Below, piece after piece: positions 1 to 6,393 of a stretch of 25,324 bases of DNA (the stretch's first letter is position 1; every line of letters starts with the position of its first letter). The stretch covers positions 1 to 25,324 of the forward strand of contig BQMV01000129.1 of the NCBI GenBank assembly GCA_022181005.1, read 5' to 3'. The notes beneath the pieces were generated by a model. That model saw only the letters and a program-made list of their open reading frames with translations, was not told the origin of the DNA and did not search any database. The DNA is from Anaerolineaceae bacterium. Lineage in GTDB: Bacteria; Chloroflexota; Anaerolineae; Anaerolineales; Villigracilaceae. The position numbers and the translations under genes are program-made.

Positions 1-590
1 TTGATGAAAGAAACGACGCGCCACTCTTCCACGCTGAGGTTGAGGTTCTTCAACGGGCGGTCGGTAAACTTCAGCGCCATATCCAGACTGGGAATCTCAT
101 CTTGCAATTGTTCCCATTCACGCAATTGACGCGAACCTTCGATAATGATGTTTTCGAGGTTCAGCCGCACATTGATGCGATCATCCGGCGGCAACATCTC
201 GTTTTCGAAACGGAAGAGACCCTCCACCCAAGTAAACAAACGGCGAATCGCGTCCGTGAAATGCGCCTGAAGATTCGCAAGGATTTCATCCTGCGTCAGG
301 TATCCTGCGTTGATCAACAACAGCCCAAGTTCCTTATCGCTGATCTTCCCGGTGCGCTCCACAATGGCGCGATACTGATTAACCGTTAATTTATTGGCTT
401 TATGCAACACAGCCGCCAGGCTTCCATCGTCTTGTCCCACACGCGCATACGCCAACTTCCCCTCGCGAAATGAAATAAACGCCTGCCCACCCGGCCCCTC
501 GACAACTAGCGTACCGGTCTTGTACGCTAGATTAATCAGGTTAAGAAGTTGAGTGATTGTAAAATCTCGCAGATTGCCGCGCAACGCCAT
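1..590 (-). CDS. DUF4388 (PATAN-type) protein, 3' part outside window
   Basis: This reading frame is open from an ATG at 590 down to the left edge, so only the N-terminal 196 residues are visible. The start reads MALRGNLRDFTITQLLNLI, then a KTGTL strand and a GGQAFISFREGKLAYARVG segment. That is the usual opening of DUF4388 proteins, whose domain was first noted at the N-terminus of PatA-type response regulators. A helical stretch around residues 85-120 (KISDKELGLLLINAGYLTQ) and a later NLSVEEWRVVSFI segment also match the family. No signal peptide or membrane segment is visible, so the protein is probably cytoplasmic. Members occur in signalling and gliding or polarity contexts, but the role here is unknown. 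A GAGG ribosome site (600-597) precedes the start. It is divergent from the peptidase gene at 727. The family call is confident; the function is not. Confidence 0.8.
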   Translation of the reverse strand, partial: MALRGNLRDFTITQLLNLINLAYKTGTLVVEGPGGQAFISFREGKLAYARVGQDDGSLAAVLHKANKLTVNQYRAIVERTGKISDKELGLLLINAGYLTQDEILANLQAHFTDAIRRLFTWVEGLFRFENEMLPPDDRINVRLNLENIIIEGSRQLREWEQLQDEIPSLDMALKFTDRPLKNLNLSVEEWRVVSFI

Positions 591-606
591 AATTGCCTCA
601 ATAAAA

Positions 607-622
607 CTTCCCTATTGGGAAG
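607..622 (-). promoter_or_regulatory. Leader hairpin or operator palindrome upstream of the DUF4388 gene
   Basis: CTTCCC-TATT-GGGAAG is a perfect 6-bp inverted repeat with a 4-base loop. It lies between the predicted transcription start (about 624) and the ATG at 590. Read on the minus strand, the hairpin is followed by GTTTTATT, which resembles a short intrinsic attenuator, and then by the GAGG ribosome site. It could equally be a protein-binding palindrome. Confidence 0.4.
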
Positions 623-630
623 GTGGAGCG

Positions 631-659
631 ATTATACATGCAAGGATAGCGAGCGTCAA
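631..659 (-). promoter_or_regulatory. Sigma70-type promoter of the DUF4388 gene
   Basis: On the minus strand TTGACG (659-654) and TATAAT (636-631) are separated by exactly 17 bases, which is close to the vegetative consensus. Predicted transcription starts near 624, giving a leader of about 34 bases. This is the best-matched promoter in the window. Confidence 0.7.
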
Positions 660-691
660 ACCAATATCCTATTCGCCAAAACAGGCGCAAA

Positions 692-700
692 TGATACACT
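692..700 (+). promoter_or_regulatory. Extended -10 promoter (TGATACACT) of the metallopeptidase gene
   Basis: TGATACACT matches an extended -10 (TGn plus hexamer). The predicted start near 707 leaves a 20-base leader containing the TTGGAGG ribosome site at 714-720. The -35 position (672-677, TTCGCC) matches poorly, as tolerated for extended -10 promoters. The same TGnTACACT form recurs at 16137 and at 23809 (minus). Confidence 0.4.
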
Positions 701-726
701 TATAAAATCAATCTTGGAGGTTGTTT

Positions 727-2103
727 ATGCGGACGAAAATCTTCGCGCTTCTTCTCACGGTCAGCCTACTCTTTCCAACTCAGGCGTTTGCCGCCGCCCA
801 AGCAAACGTATCGAACAACCAAGTCGCTTTCGATTTCCCTAACAACGCCGCCTTCCGCGCGACGATCACGAGCGATTCGGAAATCCGGTCGGTCGTGCTT
901 GAGTACGGCAACGAGCAACAGACCTGCGGCGATGTGATCGCCAAAGCATTCCCTCAATTTACGCCGGGCAAAAGCGTCAACGTTGAGTGGACGTGGGAAA
1001 TGCGTCAAAGCGGGTCGCTCCCAGCGGGCGCGCAAATCTACTGGCGCTGGCGCGTGACCGACGCCAATGGCAACGAAACCGTCAGCGAAACAAAAACCGC
1101 TACATGGCTCGACGACGATCACAAGTGGAAAACGCTCAGCGAAGGGCTGATCAACCTTCACTGGTATCGAGGCAACGAGTCGTTTGCCCGCGACTTGCTA
1201 AGCGCCGCACAAAACGGACTCAAGTTCAACGAGACTCAATCGGGGCTAGTCGCTACAGCGCCAATTGACATTTACATCTATGGCAGCACAAACGACTTAC
1301 GCAACGCCGTCCTCTACGAACCCTCGTGGACCGGCGGGATAGCTTTCCCCGAACAGGATATTGTCATCCTCGGCATTTCAGAAGGCGATCTCGCTTGGGG
1401 GCGCGTGACAATTGTCCACGAACTGACGCACATCCTCGTCGGGCATCTCACATTCACCTGCTTGGGCGTTGTGCCAACCTGGCTTAATGAAGGGCTCGCC
1501 GTATACAGCGAAGGCAAACTCGATTCAGCGTCGCAAGCGCAGCTTAACAACGCGATTAAGAACGACACACTGTTGAGCGTTCGATCGCTCAGCGCGGGTT
1601 TTTCCGAAGCGTCCGACAAAGCCTACCTCTCGTACAGCCAATCGTATAGTCTCGTGAAATTTCTCATCGAAACCTACGGACAAGCGAAGATGACCGAACT
1701 CCTCGCTTCGCTGCGCAACGGTTTGACGGTTGACGAAGCGTTGCAACAAATTTATAGCTTTAACATAGAAGGGTTGGAAGACGCGTGGCGCAAATCCATC
1801 GGCGCCAAACCGCGCACGGTTTCCACGCAACCGACCGCGCAGCCCACGCCAACTTACGTCCCAACCATCGCTCCGATCTCAGGCAACCAACCCGGCGGCA
1901 ACCTCGGCACGCCAATCCCAACCTCATATTCAGGTCCGCTCGCCACGCCCATGCCGCCGGAATATACCTCAGGTCCACCGCTTTCTTTGACGTTGATCCT
2001 GTTAGGATTCTGTTGTCTGTTCATGCTGCTCGCGGGCGTCGTCATCCTCGGTTTCATTGCCCGCTTCGGAAATCAGAAATCGAAAGGTCAACATGAACAA
2101 TAA
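727..2103 (+). CDS. Secreted, membrane-anchored zinc metallopeptidase (peptidase MA-like)
   Basis: The protein (458 residues) has an N-terminal signal sequence ending near AFAAA (residues 20-24). An Ig-like region follows at about 27-130, then a gluzincin-type metallopeptidase domain at about 140-350. The zinc site is HELTH (H231, E232, H235) and the third ligand is very likely E255 in the TWLNEGLAVY segment, 20 residues further on, as in the peptidase MA-like superfamily. A Pro/Thr-rich linker (about 365-420) leads to a membrane helix near 421-445 and a short basic tail, so the catalytic part should face outward. I prefer the ATG at 727 over the TTG at 721 because TTGGAGG ends at 720, which gives a normal 6-base spacing. 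The 3' end overlaps the next gene by 11 bases. The substrate is unknown. Confidence 0.85.
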   Translation: MRTKIFALLLTVSLLFPTQAFAAAQANVSNNQVAFDFPNNAAFRATITSDSEIRSVVLEYGNEQQTCGDVIAKAFPQFTPGKSVNVEWTWEMRQSGSLPAGAQIYWRWRVTDANGNETVSETKTATWLDDDHKWKTLSEGLINLHWYRGNESFARDLLSAAQNGLKFNETQSGLVATAPIDIYIYGSTNDLRNAVLYEPSWTGGIAFPEQDIVILGISEGDLAWGRVTIVHELTHILVGHLTFTCLGVVPTWLNEGLAVYSEGKLDSASQAQLNNAIKNDTLLSVRSLSAGFSEASDKAYLSYSQSYSLVKFLIETYGQAKMTELLASLRNGLTVDEALQQIYSFNIEGLEDAWRKSIGAKPRTVSTQPTAQPTPTYVPTIAPISGNQPGGNLGTPIPTSYSGPLATPMPPEYTSGPPLSLTLILLGFCCLFMLLAGVVILGFIARFGNQKSKGQHEQ

Positions 2104-3676
2104 AATTCTTCGCACCTTCTGCCTGTTTGCCTTAATCGCTGTCGGGGTTTTCGCGCCAAAACGCGCTATAGCGCAAACGAACGTTCCCTTCGAACAAGCG
2201 CTCGTACTCGCAGGCGGCGAATCTACCAACCCGCGCGATTACGATCCCGCAACCACGCACGGCTCCGGCGACAAACTGCTCTTCAGCGGGCTCGTCTCCC
2301 TCGACCCGAATTTAAATCTTATTCCCGATCTCGCCGAAAGTTGGAACGTCAACCCCGATGGAACCGTATACGTTTTTCATTTACGAACGAACGCGAAATT
2401 CCATAACGGGCGCGCTGTCACGGCGCAAGACGTCGTCTACTCATGGGAGCGCGCCGCCAGCCCAACGCTCGCTTCAGATACAGCGCTGACCTATCTCGGC
2501 GACATCGTCGGCGTGCGCGAGATGAACGCTGGGACGGCGGATCACATCTCCGGGCTAACCGTAGTGGACGACCACACTTTACAGGTCACGATAGACGCGC
2601 CCAAGCCCTACTTCCTAGCCAAACTCACCTACCCCACCTCATTCGTCGTTGACCGCGAAAACGTAGAATCGGGCGGCGAATGGTATCGCGCGCCGAACGG
2701 AACAGGACCGTATAAATTGCGCGAGTGGAAACGCTTCGAATCAATAATCTATGAAGCCAACGCCGATTTCTACCTCGGCAAGCCAAGCATTCCCTACGTT
2801 GTTTTTCAACTCTATTCGGGCGTCAGCCAGCAGATGTATGAAACCGGCGATGTGGATATTAGCGAAGTTTATTCGGTGGATCGCTTCACCGACCCGACCG
2901 AGCCGCTTCATCGCGAACTGCTGACCGGTGTTTCGCTCTGCACAAGTTTCGTCAATTTTGACTCTTCGCGCCCGCCCTTCGACGACGTTAATGTCCGCCA
3001 AGCGTTTACGATGGCGTTCGATCGCCAAAAATATATTAACGTGGTTATGAATGGGCGCGCTCTACCGGCGCCCGGTCTCTATCCGCCGGCGTTGCCCGGC
3101 TTCGATCTGACGCTGCAAGGATTGCCCTACGATCCAGCGCAGGCGCGTCAGCTGCTGGAGCAGTCCAAATACGGCGGACCCCAAGGTTTGCCGAAGGTCA
3201 TCTTCACCAATTACGGCATCGGCAATTACATTAGCGGAGACGTTTCTGCCTTGGCGGAAATGTGGGAACAAAATCTCGGCGTGACTATCACGGTCGAAAA
3301 CATCGAGCCGAATTTCTACTACGACCAAATCTATTCGGGCAATCACGGTCAACTTTTCAACGGCGGTTGGTGCGCCGACTACCCCGACCCTGAAAATTTC
3401 GCCGACGTGCTGTTCCATAGCGGCTCGCCACAGAACAATAGCGGCTACTCGAACCCTGAACTCGACGCGCTGCTCGAAGCCGCGCGCGTGGAACGCGATG
3501 TAACCAAACGCATTGGAATGTACCAGCAAGCTGAGCGGCTCATCGTAAACGATGCGGCTGCGCTATTCACCGATCATTCGCTTTCGTATCAACTGGTCAA
3601 ACCATATGTAAAAGGTTACGTCTTCACACCGATTGATATTCCGATCGAACGCTATATGTGGCTCGAAGGCAAATAA
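2093..3676 (+). CDS. ABC transporter substrate-binding protein, family 5 (peptide/nickel type)
   Basis: The 527-residue protein has a signal peptide ending near AIA-QTN (residue 27). It shows the family-5 pattern of OppA/DppA-like receptors: an LVSLDPNLNLIPDLAESW segment, the NAKFHNGRAVTAQDVVYSWER signature region, GTGPYKL near the middle and VRQAFTMAFDR before the C-terminal lobe. Length fits the family. It would bind oligopeptides or a similar ligand outside the membrane. The ATG at 2093 is preceded by AAAGG and lies inside the last codons of the upstream metallopeptidase, so the two are translationally coupled. Two things are odd: no lipobox cysteine is visible although receptors in monoderm-like bacteria are usually lipoproteins, and no permease or ATPase gene of a peptide transporter is nearby. 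A sensory or scavenging role without a dedicated transporter is possible. Confidence 0.88.
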   Translation: MNNKILRTFCLFALIAVGVFAPKRAIAQTNVPFEQALVLAGGESTNPRDYDPATTHGSGDKLLFSGLVSLDPNLNLIPDLAESWNVNPDGTVYVFHLRTNAKFHNGRAVTAQDVVYSWERAASPTLASDTALTYLGDIVGVREMNAGTADHISGLTVVDDHTLQVTIDAPKPYFLAKLTYPTSFVVDRENVESGGEWYRAPNGTGPYKLREWKRFESIIYEANADFYLGKPSIPYVVFQLYSGVSQQMYETGDVDISEVYSVDRFTDPTEPLHRELLTGVSLCTSFVNFDSSRPPFDDVNVRQAFTMAFDRQKYINVVMNGRALPAPGLYPPALPGFDLTLQGLPYDPAQARQLLEQSKYGGPQGLPKVIFTNYGIGNYISGDVSALAEMWEQNLGVTITVENIEPNFYYDQIYSGNHGQLFNGGWCADYPDPENFADVLFHSGSPQNNSGYSNPELDALLEAARVERDVTKRIGMYQQAERLIVNDAAALFTDHSLSYQLVKPYVKGYVFTPIDIPIERYMWLEGK

Positions 3677-3684
3677 TTCTTACC

Positions 3685-3727
3685 GTGGAGCCTGCAAAGA
3701 TAAGTAAGGTTTCTTTGCAGGCTCCAC
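3685..3727. terminator. Long perfect hairpin between convergent genes, probable bidirectional terminator
   Basis: GTGGAGCCTGCAAAGA (3685-3700) and TCTTTGCAGGCTCCAC (3712-3727) form a perfect 16-bp stem with an 11-base loop. It starts 8 bases after the binding-protein stop codon and lies 20 bases from the end of the convergent LysM gene. There is no clear U-tract on either strand, so termination strength is uncertain, but the position favours a shared terminator. Confidence 0.7.
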
Positions 3728-3747
3728 ACTCTTTACGATAAGAAACA

Positions 3748-4683
3748 TTAAGGGCGCGCCTCCACTACAAATTCAACGCGCGCAATTCGTCCGCCTGCGC
3801 TCGAAATCAGAAATTGAAACGGCAGACTTCCGCCCGGCGGCAGGCTTGCGCGCGCTTCCCATCTGCGGACTCCGACAATGCGCCCCGCATCGTCATAAGC
3901 CGTCGCCGCCACCCAGATTTGATTCGCAACGACCCTTTGATCCTGCGACAAGATCACGCCGCTCACTTGCGCGCTATGTCCTCCTGCGTCAACCTGCATA
4001 AGCGTATTGTTCGTCGTCGTCAAGATATACCGCCCATCGTTCGACAGCGCTTGAATTGCGGTAAGGATTTGCGCTTGGGGTTTCGCATCGAATGGCGCGT
4101 TGGAAAAGAATGTCATTACAGGCAGAGACGTATTTGGGGGCAAAATATCCAGTATAAGAAAAGCTGTTTGTGCAGCAAGCGCCGCGCCGTTTGCATCAAT
4201 TAAGGTTATTTGCGCGCTGACGTTTTCGATTAAGTCGAAGGAATCGTTGCGAACAAGGATAAAACACCACACACCGCCATCCGCCGTTGGGTAACATTCG
4301 CTCTGCTCAAGCGTAAGCGGCGCGGGCGTTGGAGTCGACTCGCCAGAGAGGTTGTTCGAGTCGTTGGGAATGAGCAGAACTTCGCCGATCGGCATGGCAT
4401 TCGCAGAGATTTGAGGGTTGGCAGCCTGCAAGTCGTCGATCGAAACGCCGAATCGTTCGGCGATCTCGCTTAACGTATCATTTTTTTGTATAACATAGGT
4501 AAAAGGCGTCGGGCTGGGCAGAGGCGTAATCGGAGCGACCAAGCCGAAGGGCGTCGGAAGCGGGGCTGAGGTAGAAGTCAAAAATGGAGTAAGCCGAATC
4601 GGCTGAGAGGTCGAATCTGCCTGCTGAGGCGCGCACGACGTCAAGAGAAGGAAAGAGGCAAAAAGAAAGAGGAAGCGGCGCAT
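3748..4683 (-). CDS. LysM-domain lipoprotein
   Basis: The ATG at 4683 gives a 311-residue protein starting MRRFLFLFASFLLLTSC. The lipobox is LLTSC with the acylated cysteine at 17. A Pro/Thr-rich tether (about 18-60) is followed by one LysM domain at about 62-107 (YVIQKNDTLSEIAERFGV then the IPN end), which binds N-acetylglucosamine polymers such as peptidoglycan. The remaining 200 residues contain two beta-rich segments that resemble FxLYD-type domains, with a CYPTADGGVWCF cysteine pair; their role is unknown. An in-frame TTG at 4713 would add ten residues that spoil the signal peptide. No ribosome site precedes the ATG, and a TATAAT lies exactly one promoter distance upstream, so the transcript may be leaderless. 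It is probably a cell-wall-associated surface protein. Confidence 0.85.
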   Translation of the reverse strand: MRRFLFLFASFLLLTSCAPQQADSTSQPIRLTPFLTSTSAPLPTPFGLVAPITPLPSPTPFTYVIQKNDTLSEIAERFGVSIDDLQAANPQISANAMPIGEVLLIPNDSNNLSGESTPTPAPLTLEQSECYPTADGGVWCFILVRNDSFDLIENVSAQITLIDANGAALAAQTAFLILDILPPNTSLPVMTFFSNAPFDAKPQAQILTAIQALSNDGRYILTTTNNTLMQVDAGGHSAQVSGVILSQDQRVVANQIWVAATAYDDAGRIVGVRRWEARASLPPGGSLPFQFLISSAGGRIARVEFVVEARP

Positions 4684-4689
4684 GAGGAG

Positions 4690-4697
4690 ATTATAAT
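4690..4697. promoter_or_regulatory. Palindromic -10 (ATTATAAT) serving two divergent genes
   Basis: ATTATAAT reads as TATAAT on both strands (minus 4695-4690, plus 4692-4697). On the minus strand the expected +1 is 4683, which is the A of the LysM gene ATG. On the plus strand the expected +1 is near 4704, giving a 23-base leader with AAGGAG before the ATG at 4727. No good -35 box is visible for either direction. Confidence 0.5.
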
Positions 4698-4726
4698 GGA
4701 AGCAAATCTGCAATAAGGAGTCGGCA

Positions 4727-5707
4727 ATGAATTATCGTCATTTGGGGCTAACGGGGATTCGCGTGAGCGAACTTTCGCTTGGGTCGTGGGTCACGTTCAA
4801 CGAACAAGTGGACGTGGACGCGGCGGTGGAAATGATGGCGACAGCGTACGATGCGGGTGTTAATTTTTTCGACAACGCTGAGAATTACGCGTGGGGAAAG
4901 TCGGAAGAGATCATGGGCGCGGCGTTGAAACGCTTGAATTGGAGGCGCGGCAGTTATTTGGTCTCTACAAAATTCTATTGGGGGCTGCACCGCGGCGTAA
5001 ACGAAAGAAACACTTTAAATCGCAAGCGATTGATCGAGGGCGTCAATGGTTCGCTCGCCCGTCTGCAACTTGATTATGTAGACCTGATCTACTGTCATCG
5101 CGCCGACAAGACCACGCCCATCGAGGAGACGGTTTGGGCGATGCACAATATTATCGAATGGGGCAAGGCGATGTATTGGGGCACGTCTGAATGGAGCGCG
5201 GATGAGATCGTCGAAGCGCTTCGTATTGCGGAAAAACATCACTTACATAAACCAGTCACCGAGCAGCCAGAATATAACCTGCTTGCACGCAAGCGTTTTG
5301 AAAAAGAATATGCGCGCATATTTCGAGATCACGGATACGGCGCGACGATCTGGAGTCCGCTGGCTTCAGGCATGTTGACGGGTAAATACCTGAAAGGAAT
5401 CCCGAAAGGCAGCCGCGCCAGCCTACGAGAATATACCTGGCTTCAAAAGCAGATGAAGGATAAAGAGCGCCTTGCCAAAGTCCGCGCGCTGCAATCGGTC
5501 GCGAAAAGCGTAGGTTGCGCCCTCTCGCAATTGTCCATCGCTTGGTGTCTTAAGAATCCCAATGTTAGTACGGTTATCTTGGGCGCGAGCCGCATCGAAC
5601 AATTGCGCGAAAACTTAAAAGCCGCTGCGTACGTTTCCAAGCTCACGCCCAAGGTCATGGGGCAGATCGAGGGAATCTTCGGGATGAAAAAAGAAGAAGA
5701 CGACTGA
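4727..5707 (+). CDS. Aldo/keto reductase, potassium-channel beta-subunit-like
   Basis: The 326-residue protein has the full aldo/keto reductase TIM-barrel pattern and the usual length. The catalytic tetrad is visible: D49 and Y54 in FFDNAENYAWG, K82 in STKFYW, and H124 in YCHRAD. The C-terminal NADPH-binding signature is present as TVILGASRIEQLRENL. The wording around YWGTSEWSADEI and PEYNLLARKRFEKEY resembles the AKR6/7-like group that includes potassium-channel beta subunits and bacterial YghZ-type enzymes. It should reduce an aldehyde or ketone with NADPH in the cytoplasm; the physiological substrate cannot be read from sequence. AAGGAG at 4715-4720 supports the start. It is divergent from the LysM lipoprotein and appears monocistronic. 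Confidence 0.9.
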   Translation: MNYRHLGLTGIRVSELSLGSWVTFNEQVDVDAAVEMMATAYDAGVNFFDNAENYAWGKSEEIMGAALKRLNWRRGSYLVSTKFYWGLHRGVNERNTLNRKRLIEGVNGSLARLQLDYVDLIYCHRADKTTPIEETVWAMHNIIEWGKAMYWGTSEWSADEIVEALRIAEKHHLHKPVTEQPEYNLLARKRFEKEYARIFRDHGYGATIWSPLASGMLTGKYLKGIPKGSRASLREYTWLQKQMKDKERLAKVRALQSVAKSVGCALSQLSIAWCLKNPNVSTVILGASRIEQLRENLKAAAYVSKLTPKVMGQIEGIFGMKKEEDD

Positions 5708-5795
5708 CGATCGCGCAAGAACGCCGTTATGACAAATTAGGAAAATCTATGTAACTTTCATCCGCCTATATTCTCACGCCTTGTTAATCTCGCCA

Positions 5796-5803
5796 TGTAG
5801 AAT
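5796..5803 (+). promoter_or_regulatory. Possible -10 (TGTAGAAT) of the ccm operon
   Basis: TAGAAT with an adjacent upstream TG lies about 50 bases before the ccmE start, in the only intergenic region (5708-5853) ahead of the cluster. No -35 at a suitable spacing is visible and no operator-like repeat was found, so this is a weak prediction. Confidence 0.25.
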
Positions 5804-5853
5804 CAATGTGGACTAGAGATGTCAGCATTCACAATTCGACAGGGAGAGAATCC

Positions 5854-6333
5854 ATGAAAATTAACAAGTTCGTCATCGGCGGCTTTTTGATCCTCGCCGC
5901 AGTGGTATATCTGATCGCCAGTGCGACGACAGGCGCGGCGCAATATTTTATGACAGTTGATGAGCTCAAAGCAAAAGGCGCGGAGGCGATGAATAAGAAC
6001 CTGCGCGTTTCAGGCGCAGTGATCGGCGACACGATCCAATACGACCCGCAAACGCTCACACTGACCTTCGACGTGGCGCATGTTCCGGCAGACCAAGCCG
6101 AACTCGAAGACGAAGGCGGGCTCGCCAAAGCCCTGCACGAAGCGACGACCGATCCTTCGCGCGCGCGCATGACCGTCATGTACGTCGGCGTTAAACCCGA
6201 TTTGCTCAAGCACGAAGCGCAAGCCATCGTAACCGGGTCGCTCGGCGAAGACGGGATCTTCCACGCGGACGAATTGCTGTTGAAGTGCCCCACCCGGTAC
6301 GAAGAAGCTATACCACAGCAGACTAATAATTAA
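5854..6333 (+). CDS. ccmE: Cytochrome c maturation protein CcmE, CxxxY variant
   Basis: CcmE receives heme at the outer face of the membrane and passes it to the CcmF ligation complex. The 159-residue protein has an N-terminal membrane anchor (about 6-24) and a beta-barrel domain with the YFMTVDELKAKG opening, an RVSGAVIGDTIQYDP strand and the ending GIFHADELLLKCPTRYE. In the standard family the last motif is KHxxxY, with heme covalently bound to His; here the His position is C145, followed by Y149. This CxxxY form is known from archaea and some sulfate reducers. About 25 residues (roughly 76-103) look inserted between strands compared with the E. coli protein. The ATG at 5854 with GGGAGAGA upstream is chosen over an in-frame ATG at 5806. 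It is the first gene of the ccm cluster. Confidence 0.9.
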   Translation: MKINKFVIGGFLILAAVVYLIASATTGAAQYFMTVDELKAKGAEAMNKNLRVSGAVIGDTIQYDPQTLTLTFDVAHVPADQAELEDEGGLAKALHEATTDPSRARMTVMYVGVKPDLLKHEAQAIVTGSLGEDGIFHADELLLKCPTRYEEAIPQQTNN

Positions 6334-6337
6334 TCGA

Positions 6338-6373
6338 AAGCCAGACAGGTCGAGAAGACGATCTGTCTGGCTT
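6338..6373 (+). terminator. Hairpin between ccmE and ccmF
   Basis: AAGCCAGACAG (6338-6348) pairs perfectly with CTGTCTGGCTT (6363-6373) around a 14-base loop. The stem can extend through TCGA/TCGA with one bulged A. CATTTTAAGG follows, so there is only a short T run, and AAGGA also serves as the ccmF ribosome site. It may be a partial terminator, or a stabiliser that sets a different ccmE to ccmF ratio. Confidence 0.55.
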
Positions 6374-6393
6374 CGACATTTTAAGGAAGTTCA

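Noticed and set aside
549..842. Plus-strand frame crossing the divergent promoter region
   Set aside because: It overlaps both the DUF4388 gene start and the metallopeptidase signal peptide, and its product resembles nothing.
1785..2096. Arg/His-rich frame over the Pro/Thr linker of the metallopeptidase
   Set aside because: Its composition is a by-product of the linker codons read in another frame.
3062..3529. Minus-strand open frame of 155 codons antisense to the binding-protein gene
   Set aside because: It overlaps conserved family-5 sequence on the other strand, shows no domain and has no start signals; it is a frame shadow.
4100..4294. Small plus-strand frame antisense to the LysM lipoprotein
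   Set aside because: It has no domain and no ribosome site and lies inside a supported gene.
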